Part shown: positions 9,401-21,400 of the stretch, piece after piece
Layout of the letters: each line of letters begins with the position of its first letter
How positions within the stretch are numbered: position 1 is the first letter of the stretch
NCBI GenBank assembly: GCA_039881145.1
Contig: JAYKKI010000060.1
Location: 6,138,501-6,202,500 of the forward strand
Reading direction: 5' to 3'
Origin: Druceiella hillmani
Lineage: Eukaryota > Arthropoda > Insecta > Lepidoptera > Hepialidae
DNA: 64,000 nucleotides
The notes under the pieces: model-generated
Told to the model about the DNA's origin: nothing
The model's input: only the letters and a program-made list of their open reading frames with translations
Databases searched by the model: none
Position numbers and translations under genes: made by a program

Positions 9401-12400
9401 AAAATTGGTTAAAATTTTTTTTTTTCATTTATTTATCAACATTATATAAAGGTAAATATGATTTGAACTAACGTATAGACTTTTTGACCTCAGAAATAAC
9501 GTAATTCCTCTAGGATGAAAATTGGATTCTATACAACATCATTGGTTAAAACGAAACTCGTATGTTTACATTTTGCAAAATTTTACATATCTAGTGCATT
9601 TTAAACATCCTAATGTGTTTAAGAATCATGTAAAATGATGACTGAATGTAAGTTTATGACAGCAGAATCGGATAATTTGCCAAGAATAGATACATCCATG
9701 ATGACATCATATGTTGCTTCAAATCCAGATTTTACGTCCGTTGTACAAGGTGATTGTTTTAATATGTGATTTATAATCATACTTTATCTACATTATTTAT
9801 GCATAAATATACTCAAAAGTAGAGAATAATAAACCTTAATTTTTAAAAACATGATTGCATACTGTTATATGTTATTAATTTATAAGTAATATTATTTCCA
9901 TTTAAACAGGTTTTTTACGTTTCAGTCGAGTCACTTTTTACGTATTTTGGCAATGTTATGTGTTTTTTGTAACGTAAAAAATAAAAAACTAAAGTAGTAT
10001 TAAACTTTTGTAAACTAGTTTATATACACAGTTATATACTTGTATGATTGATATTCAATACAAAACTCACTTACGATTAACTGAAATCATTCTATCTATC
10101 GAAATACAACATACTTATATTAAAATGATCTTTACAACAATACTAACAACTTGTTGGAGGTACTTCATCTCTTTGCATAAACTTGCACCATTGTTTTTGT
10201 GTATTTGCATCTCTCAGGACATGACAACACACTTTATCATGTGCATTTCTAATAGTGTTTTTGCACCTCGACACAATACAATACTTATAAACTGGTTTTC
10301 AAGCTTCTTCCATGGTTTGAACTACTATTATACTGAAAATAAGTCTAAAGTAATGAGAAAACTCGCAATAAACAAACGCTGGGCATAGCTGGTGACGCCA
10401 ACCAAAGTGCGTAAAAATGATGGCTTTTAAACAGCTTAAGTTTATTGTTATACATATAGTAAGTAATTTTATTAGATTTGAATCTAATAAAATTACTTAA
10501 TTAATTTTTGCACAGCCTGTGCAACCAGTTTGAAACGTCGGGACATAGTGAGTACTTAGTTTATAATATCTAGGTTTACTCATTAAATATATAATTACCG
10601 CGAAAAAACCCGATTCAAATCTAATAAAATATGTGTTCGAATCGCGAAAGTTTAAAAAAGTCTATATAGTAAGTAAGTTATACATATTTTTTTTAATTTA
10701 ATTAAAGCATTTCCAAAAGTATTTATATTTTTTGTTATGCTATAACAATGTAAACAGTGAATTAAAAATATAAAATAACTACATACATATTCCCTATTGA
10801 AACCCACACGATTCAAGTTGCAGATACGAGCAAATGCAATTACAAGTTAAAAATATAAATACAACATAAAAATAATAACGTTTTTTTTTAAATAAACAAA
10901 CTAAATCATTATGGTTATATCAAATAAGGTTTGAAAGAAATGCAGGTGAAAATAAATAAAGTCCCAAAGGTTGCTTATGGTAAATAACTATAGATTGTAT
11001 GTGTACTACGTTGTTTGATTATTTGTACATAAGATTGTACGAGGGGGCGTTTTTAAGTTCACGGAATGGAAGAAAATTTCTTTTCACGAAGTTCTTTTTT
11101 AAAGTTTGAGAACAAATAATAATCACTGGGAGCCAGGTCAGGACTGCAGGGTGAGTGTTCCAAAATATCGAAGCCCACCTTGCGCAGGGTGGCCAGCGCA
11201 ATGCGGCTTGCGTGAACGGGTGCGTTGTCGTGTAAAAGCAGGAGACCTTTGGTCAATTTTTTCCTTCTATTTTCTTTTATTGCTTCTAAACCTCTCTAAA
11301 ATTGACGCATAGTATTCTCCGGTCATCGAAACATCACTTTATCTCTATAATCCATCAACAGGATCCCTTTTGAATCCCAAAAGACTGTCACCATGATTTT
11401 TTCGGCCGACTGTGACACCTTAAACTTCTTGGGTGGTGGCGTGCCTTTTTTGTGCCACTGCATTGAGTCTTGTTTGGACTCATGAACCCAAGTTTCATTT
11501 CCAGTAACAATACGACTCAATAGTCCAACCTTATTTTCATTACTGAGGTCCAAAAACGCGCGAGAACACTCCAAGCAGCGTTGTTTTTGAGGCAGTGTGA
11601 GCATTCTCTGCACCCATCTTGCGCTGACCTTTGTCATGCCAAGATGATCATGGAGAATTTTAAAAATTGTTGTATCCGATATTCCAACCATCTCTGCAAG
11701 CTGTTTCTTCTTTAGTCGGGCATCTTCTAATACTAATTTTTAAACTTTTTCAATAATTTCCGGAGTAGTCATTTGATCGGCCGACCGGGGCGTGGTTCGT
11801 CTTCAAGTGAGTCTCTACCCTGTTTAAAGAGACTATGCCACTTATAAACGATGGTTTTACCCAGACAAGAATCCCTGTAAACGGATGCTATCTCTTTCAG
11901 TATGGTTTGAACCGCCTTTCCTTGCTTGGTAAGGAACTTTATAACGGCCCGGTACTCGATTTTTTCCATAGGTCAGACTTTCTTCCAGATCGATTTGTTT
12001 GTTCGATGATGGTTGAAAGACTAATGATCCGATTATGATAAAACTTGGTATTTATACTAATAATGCGTTACTTAACTAGCTATCATTCCGTTAATCACCT
12101 TTACTAATAATGAACTACCTTTCCATTCTGCGAACATAAAAACGTACCCTCGTATGTGTAACTATATTGGACCACACAGTTCTATACTCAATTGAAGCAA
12201 TAAATAACAAAACTGTTGAGAGTACTGTTAACAAAAACTAAATAAGTATTATTTAAAAACAACTAACAAAACAAAATGCAATCATTATCCCTTTTTTGTC
12301 TGAGCAAAGCTGAGATATAAAGCAATCGCTTAACGACATTAGCTGTCGGTATTTACTTCATTCTTAATTAGTGTTGCATTATACATTTTAATACTTTTAA

Positions 12401-15400
12401 CGGAAAATATTAAATCGCACAAATCTCACCTGCTCTTTGCATTCCAGGTCACTGAGCTTATATTTACACTTCATTGTTAATTCTACTTTAAATATATAAG
12501 CGATTGTGATTCATTGTGTATACATTAAATGCCGTATGAACAATTTACCTCATGGTTTATTTAGTGTTTCGGCTAATCTTGTAAACATACTTATCGCCAG
12601 ACATTATTCAGATTTTGTTATTTGAACAATAATTAAAAATGCTTTGTAATGTACATATATTGCAAGTTAAATACTGAACAAATAATGTAATTTAGCAATT
12701 GTAGTTTTCAAGTTTAAAAGTATGTATTAATTTATGAGGCTTAAAATTTGCTTGTTTTTTAATCCTTTTGAAATTTATTATGTTAATTATCACATCTTGC
12801 TCAGCCAGAACAACAGATAATATGATCTTACTTACTTTTCATTTTTCCCCACTCAATTCACAAATTTAATATGTTTAACAAACATTTTTTTTACACTTTA
12901 TTTTATATTTTTCACTGCAATTTGAACAACTTTTTGTTTCATAATGTGCGTGTGTTACAATTATTTATTTATAAAGGTTAAAAAAAGGTATAAAGTATAT
13001 TTGGAAAATTTAGTTTTACAACACTAAAAGATATTTTTGTTAGAAAAAAAATTAATATAGTTGGTCTTAAAAATAAATAAGAAATTTTTCAGATATTGAC
13101 GTGGTTAGTTTAAGAGAAAAAAGCAATATGAAATTAAAGAAAGGCCTATTATGAGAAGTAAGTGTTTTTCAGAGTTTCCTTTAAAACATTTATAGAGGGA
13201 AAGTTCCTAGTATCAGGATATAACCAACTTCAAAGTTTAAGCTTGAACAGAACAAAATTATATGCAACATATGTAAATATTAGTAAAGAAATGGAGTTAA
13301 TATCTACTTTTGAAATTGCAAAATTTTGCTTTTATTTTTTTTTATTACGATTAAACAATATACAAAAATAGTTATTTGCTTAATGTTTATAGAAATATTT
13401 TATTTTATTAATACACATTAACAGGATTTTCTTTCATATGGAAACAAGATGTCTGTACTTTCAAATGTCTTGACAAATGAAGGAAGTACCTTTGAATGAA
13501 GTAGTATTTTGATCATCCATAAATTTAAACTTAAATTTTTTATGGACATCAGTTATTTTATATTAACAGAGTTTAAAAACGAAAATTTTATAAATATGTG
13601 TGCGCGAGCATGAGACCGTGAGCATATGCATGTGCGTGTCAATGTGTGCATTCGTTTTTTGCTAACTTAAGGCACTATGACAACTTTTAGGCAAAATTAT
13701 TTCTTATTCATCAACATAGACTCCTTCTAGTGTGATACACTGATTCTAATGGTTCTCTAAAAATTGAATGCCTTTTATATTGATCTTTGGCCTCAAAATA
13801 TGCCACAGTTTCCACAATAACCTTCTAATTTAATCCGAATCTCTTTTCCCGGAGCATTCTTTTGAGGTCTGCAAATAACCAGTAATCGGTGGGGTCCAGA
13901 GTTGGAGAATACGGGGGCTGAGGAAGCAATTCAAAACCCAATCCGTGTAATTTGGACATTGTTGTGATTGACTTGTAACACTGTGCATTGCCTTGGTGAA
14001 AGAGCACTTTTCTCTTATTGATTTGTGGGCAGATTTCTAAATTTTTTTCCTTTAAATACACTAATAATGCTATATAATATTTGCTATTGATGGTTCTTCC
14101 TTTCTCAAGGTAATCGATGAATAAAATATTATGCGCACTCCATAATACGAAAGCCAAAACCTTGCCTGCTGATCTTTGCGTCCTTGGTCGCTTTGGACGA
14201 ATTTCACCTGCTGCTGTCCACTCTGCTGACTGCTGATTTGACTATGGAGTGAAGTGATGGATCCATGTTTCATTCATTGTCACATATTGATGCAAAAACT
14301 CCTGTTTATTATGCTGAAACAGTTGCAAACAACACTCTGAATCGTCAACGCTTTGTTGTCTTTGGTCGGCTTTGAGCAAACTGTGGCACTCACTTTAAAA
14401 ACACTTTCTCACTGACAAATGTCTTTGATGTTTTCCGGGACAACTGCCAAATTTGGGCAACCAGAGCTTTCAGCATCATTTGTGTCAATACGACCACGTT
14501 TAAAGTCAGCATACCACCTCTTAACCATTGATTCCGACGGAGCAGAGTCTAAATCTTAGTAGTAGATAACATTCTAAGAGGGAATCGTAATATGTAATTA
14601 AGTGTTAGTTCATTAAACATATTAAATAAGCTATACTGTCACGGAAATCATGCGGGTCAACATTCACACAAATAAAACAGTTTTGTGCATCCATTGGTAC
14701 ACTACAAGTAACTAATACAAACTATTTACAATACTCTAAATATTAACAGCTCTATTTTCAACACGCTACTGACTTATACCATTGGTTGCTGGTGACTAGA
14801 ACCACTGCACTTGTGTACTAATGGACCGATTGTGCTCAAATTTTGACATGTCACATTTGAAATAGGCTCGGGATTATTGAGTGACATATTATATAGAAAA
14901 AAGTTACAAATTAAATTTTCTTAAAAATTTTATAGATTTTCTTCTTTTTTTAATTTACCATTTTCATCCAAAATAGCAGCAAGGCAAAGCAGATTTCGTT
15001 TCAAGAACCTCTTTTCTAACGACCTTCCGGTTATTACAACATCATTATTATTGAATTTAAAGTATAATTTCATACAAATAGTTTTCGGCTATAACAAAAT
15101 TTGGATATAAAGTTGACTTCTGGTATAATGCTAGTCATTCAAATGACTAATTTATGACCAAATTTGTAGAAATTCCATACCGATATTACGACCGAGTAGA
15201 ATCAGAAACAAAACACAAACGATTCATTCAATAAACTTCTTATCTCTTTCTTTTTAAATATTAAATATTAAAAATGTTACATTTGTAAATTTCCTTTAAA
15301 ATGTAATAAAACACATTCATGTTAAAATGTAAGCTGTTTATTAATATGCCTTCATTACTTAACGTTACGACTTACGGATATAGCGACTTAATATTGGCAG

Positions 15401-18400
15401 TCCCTTCATTGTCGTTATAACCAACACCACTTTATACAATCTGTGTGTGTATCGTTTTTACCCAAAAATAGCGATAAAGCAGGCAAATAATACGTTTCTT
15501 GAATAGGTAATCCCCACTTGAAAATTTAGGTATAAACATTTTGCACCGAGGCTCACTTGCATGAAATTTCTGATCTTAGCATATTTGAATTATTTATTTA
15601 TATTGATTACTAAATATTTAAAATTTTGATACATCGCCCGACAATTGGAGATCAAAAAGTGGAATAGGGTGGAAGGAAGGTGGAAAAAAACATGGTGCTA
15701 TTTTTCCTTTTCAATATATTCTCAAAAAAAAGAGTTTTTTCTTTATCTTGAAAATAATTTGAAATTGCCGATTTGAACCCTTCACATCGCTGAATTTTTT
15801 TCCTTTTTCATTTTTGAGAACAAATAATAGTCTTAGGCCCAAGTCTGGTTTATAAGGTGGGTGTTGCAATATTTTAAAGCCGCACTTGTGAACGGCAGCC
15901 ATCACAACATGACTCTTGTCTATTGTTTTTCAAAAGCAGCATACCTTTCACTATAATTTCCCTCACTTTTCCTCCTTCGGTGCTTCTTTAATCTGCTCCA
16001 ATAGACCAGTTTAGTACTCTCTTACTATATAATCACTCTTATTGTGTCCCAGATTGCAACATCTTAAATTTCACAGGGAGTGAGGTATGCTTTTTATGCC
16101 ACTGCATGGACTCCTGCATGGGTTCGGGCTCGTAATTATGAACCCAAGTTTTGTCACCTCTAATAATTCGACCCAAAATTTCCTCCTTCTCCTCTCTACA
16201 CCGATTCAAAAAGTCGCATGAACACTCGACAAATTGATCCTTTTGCAGCGGCATTAGCATTCTCGATACCTATCTTACCACTGACTTTTGGTCCTGAAAA
16301 ATATTCAATATGGTTATAGAAGATACTAACCATTTCTCCCAACTGCTTCTACTTTAATCGGGCATCTTCCAATGTTTGAGGAGGTGGCGTCAATCGGCCA
16401 TCCAGAGCATGGGTCATCTTCGATAGAATCTTTGCCTGAAGAATACATTTGAAGAAATTATGCCACTTGTAAATTATAATTTTCCTCTGATCCGTTCTGA
16501 AGATTTTTTAGCCATGTAATTTAGTATGCAAATTCGAACAGCCAAATAATGTAGCCATAGCAAGAACAGCAATGCCATATCCATCTTTTCGTTGCATGTG
16601 CATATCATCTGTACTCATTTAACTGCGAATCTGCCAGTAACATTAAATAACATGAGGATTTGAAAAAAATGAAATTTTTTGAAAGTTCTCCAAAATTACT
16701 TTATCGATTTATTGCCATGGTTTTTTACTCATATATACTTAAAAATGCCAAATACAAAGAAAATTATGGAAATTTATATTATGAACAAAAATTATAACAA
16801 AAACTGAAATCAATGTGACCTTGATACCAGCAAAATAATTATCGTCACTATTATTACTATCACTAAAAATTTACATTACGCCAAATTGTGAGCGCATCAC
16901 AATGTCACTCCCACTATCACTTTCTTCACAACTTGAAGAACGATCATTTTCACTCAACTTATTTTTGTATTCCGGCATTAAGGATTAAAACTTTTCTTTT
17001 CCTGGATGCTAGTGGCAAATTTAATTAGTACGCGCACGAGCACGATGGCGCTCGTCAGTACTCAAACGGTTAACAAATAAAAATAGGTACTATCTATATA
17101 TTAACACAAAAAACTTGTACTTTATGCAGATTGAAACTGAAAGATTGATAAGTTTATCTCGAGTTTTTACGGAATAAATATTAAATTCTCCAAATCTTGA
17201 AGTATATTGTCATAGATGTGCCACCAGACACTATAAACATCCATTCAACTTCGGGACAATCCATTAAACTTTGACAATCTTTTGAAACAACACACGAAGC
17301 ATGTACGCATACATACAAACATAATACTTATATACATCTACACATACCCACGGACTTCAATGTGAATTATTCTGGACCACTACCATTCTGTCTTAAAACA
17401 CCCTTCCCAAAATGATGCAAGTGGTATATTAATTTCCAGCTGCGGGTCCATTCTTTGATATGGACCCGCAACTGGAAATTAATATACCACTTGCATCATT
17501 TTGATCAAATTAAATAAATGGTTACACTATTTAATAGTTATTTCCAGTCAAAAATAAATTACTATTAAAATAAATCATCATCATCATATATATTAATACG
17601 CTAAGGTTAAGATGTTACTCTCCCTTTTTAGAAAAAACCTCACAACTAATCCACATAAATTATATATCATTTTATAGATAATTGCTTGCTCTACCGGCAT
17701 CCACAACTAAAAAATTTATTATTGCTATTGTTTTTGCAAATTAATTAATTATTAAAATTATATACACAAAACAGCAATGCTGCCATCTAACGGCTCAACG
17801 TCAATATGATAGACGGTCGGTAAAATTTTTGTTTAATTTCAAATCCACTCACGTATAAATAAAGTGGTGCTTTAGCTCAATGCTTTTGATACTTACGCCT
17901 CTATATGTCAATTTTAGTAAAATATTTGTTTGATCTGTCATCTGAGCTTCATAATGGAATAAAAACGTAATGAGCAATGTGCAAAATTAGAAATGAATTG
18001 AATACGCTAGGAACTATTAATTGCTTTAAATTATCAATGTGTCAAAGTAAACAAATGAATAAAACGAAAACAATGTGCGGTATGCATTATATATGTAATG
18101 GATTCTATGAACGTAAGAACAAAGTGATAGTTATACAAAATTATAAGAAAACTTCACATGCATTCAATGTTTATTTTTTGCCGAGAAATAATCCAGTATA
18201 CCAATAGAAGATTATTTTGAAACAATTTTTATTATATATTTTGATTTCGTCCTTTATTACCACCAAATAATTTGTTTTTTAATTAAGAAATATTTTTGAT
18301 TTTCGAAAATTTTAATGGACTATAGCTCCTATTGATTCCTAGCCTAATAAAGTGTTTGCTACACCACACCTTATCACTTTGATAGTGCACAGTGTCCATG

Positions 18401-21400
18401 CACTACTAGATATTTAACCCTTGCATTAGCATTGAAATAATATATCTCAAGAAATAATGTCAAATATAATAATATATAATTGAAATAATATCTCTAAGGT
18501 TCAAAAAATTTTTATGTTTTATTAATCTTTATTTTATTCTAAAGAATCCAGAAAAATTAGTTTGGAATACCAATTTAAGATCTTGTGTATATCTGAAATC
18601 AGCTCATTGAAATGTGTTTTTTACATCTCACATGATAGTTACCAAAGTTTTATGCAAAATTATTGTGTCATTTTTAATTGAACTTCCACAGCATAGCAAG
18701 TCATTGTCATATTACAGTGTTCCGGATCAAACTGATAAATGTTACAAGACTGTGGCTGACTCGCAATACTCGCAACTTTTCATAAAACTTTATTTATTCC
18801 ATTTTAGTGCGACATCTAATAACCAAATCTTTCAATTTTTTTTTATTTTTTGTGCAAAATCTAATAACCAAATCTTTTATTAAATTTGGGTTTCTAGGGA
18901 GTTGTAACGATATACTTCTTCATTCAACGTCTAGACTCCACTTTGGTTGAAAACTTGACTATTATACCTCCTGTGGCGTTTACATTGCATCTCATAATGT
19001 ACAGCGTTGGTAAGTGTTTTGTATTACAATTTATTTTTTATTTATGTCAAATTGTTCCAATGAGCTATTTTGAATATTGCAAAACTCAATTACAATAATA
19101 GTAAAACCAGCTGTAGTTTCTGGCCGTAAAAATACTATTAACTTCACACTTTCCTAAAATTGGATCATTCTAAAGTTAATAAGGAAAGAGCACAGTTCGA
19201 AATTTTAATTCCTTTTACGTTTTGTTGAATCAAATGCTTTATATTATCTTCCGAAATTTAATTCGGAGTCGATGGTATAATACGATTTGGCTACATTGGC
19301 GATATTGTATCGTTGACTCCTAATTAAATTTCGGAAGATGATACAAAGCATTTGGTTCAACAAAACGGAAAAAAAATTGAAATTTTAAGTTTGGATTAGC
19401 TTTTGTAGTCAAAAATCAAGACCTAGACTTGATTTAGAAAACCACACAAAACACAGTAATCTGTCCTTATTCAGGCTTTCATATATTTTTGTCAGCAATC
19501 TTAGGATTGAATTACAATCTAACTCTATTGAATTAGAATCTGAATGGAGGGTTTTGTATAAATAGACCATTTCTCCCTCTCCCTAACTTTTTACATTATT
19601 TCAAAGCCCCAAAAATGTGAGTGCCTAATTTGGATAATTGACACATCGTTAACTTTATAATAAAAAATGTGAAATATTGAAAATATGAAATAAAATTTTT
19701 CCACATGACTAACGTAGTCAACATTGTTACAATTATTTTAATTACCTTTCCTCTCATACAAATATAAAATAATAATAATATTTATAAAATTAGGAATGCT
19801 CATATTTTTATATTTTACATAACTTGAAAATAAGTATAGATAAAATTTTCCTCTGGTAGCCATTGTACCATGGTATTGGATCTTAAAAACATTATAAAAA
19901 ACTTTTGTACTTCACATCCTAGAGCACGTCCTTAGCTACTCTTCACATTGGTAATTATAATTATGTTCTTAATATTTTCATAATAATATGTCCCGAAACT
20001 ATATCGTACCATGACCTCGTCTATCTGAATGAATAAATTCTTTAATAACTTATTGTGAAATTTATATTGCAGTATAGGTTTTACAACATGTTTTACTACA
20101 TTGAATTCATTAAATTACATCTATTCAATTAACCTTTCGAAAGCATATTTAACGAAATATTATTGTAATTAAATTTTTTGTAATTAAATTTTTTGTAATT
20201 GTATTTTATTGTAATTAAATTTTTTGCATAGACAGAGAAGAAATGTAATAAATCTGTTTGAAGTAACTATATAATATTTATATAGTTACAAGTGTAAGTC
20301 AAGTAAATTAAAACATTTTTTTTTAAAAGAGGAAAATAATATTTTTAATAGAAATCTGTTTAAAAAACTTTCTTACATGTTTTTATTAGCATTTTGTTTT
20401 TACTTATTTTATATATAAATAATAAAGGAGGTTAATAAAAATCACAGACCACCAAAAGATGGTAGTAGCCATGTTTATCTCAAATGTTCCAATGGTGATA
20501 AAAAATGTATTCATTGCTTCCTTTCCAGGGTTTGGTCCTTTAACAATAATGCTGATATCAGAAATTTTCCCCTCCGATGTCAAACCTACTGCTATGACTA
20601 TAACGGGATGTCTAAGTTCTATATTAGCTTTCCTCGTCAACCTCATCTTTGGATGGCTATCAGCATCTGTTGGGCTAGATATGCTGTTTCTAGCTATATC
20701 TATTTTCTGCTTCATGGCTTTCATATTCGTCTTTGTGTGGATACCGGAGACCAAGGGGATGAGTGTTGAGGACATATTTAATATGGTTATTAATAGGTGA
20801 GTAGGTCCGTTAAACATTGTGATACTTATAGCACTTGATGTGCATAGAATAAAAATCGTTCCATGGTACTGACTAGTAACTGTCAGTTTGGTGAACAAAA
20901 ACAAATTAATTTATATATTTTTATCAACTTCATATATATTATAAACCAGAAAGGTTTTTGCACAGCATGTCAATTGACATAAAATAATTGTCTCTGTATT
21001 GCATATAGTGTCCAGAGATACAGAGTATATCTTTATGTGACATATGTTTCATGGGTGATGGAAATAATTATCAAAGTAAAAGGTTGAAGCATTTAAATAT
21101 TAAATTATATAAATAACTATTAAATTGATATTTAAAGAGATTGCAAGTAATATAAAAAACTAGAGAAAAATCCAAGATTTATATAATTAATATTAGTTAT
21201 ATAACTAATATATTAACTATATAGTGCCATAGTGTTTTACTCATATATACTTAAAAATGCCAAAGAAATCTTTTGTTTTGATATCATTTACCCTTGTCTC
21301 GAAAAAAAACTGTATCTTTTCCAAAAATTATCCATTTTTAATAATTTTTTCGGTGTTTTCTTAATAATAACTTGTACAAGGATAATAAAATACAAGGAAA

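Noticed and set aside
10044..10388. 114-codon plus-strand frame
   Set aside because: No known motif. It has no splice link to gene A and its residue composition follows the AT-rich background.
10550..10690. tRNA-like GTTCGAATC box
   Set aside because: No cloverleaf could be built around it; an isolated match in AT-rich DNA.
20404..20904. 166-codon minus-strand open frame
   Set aside because: It is the antisense shadow of gene A exon 20529-20796, whose plus-strand translation has the conserved transporter motifs.
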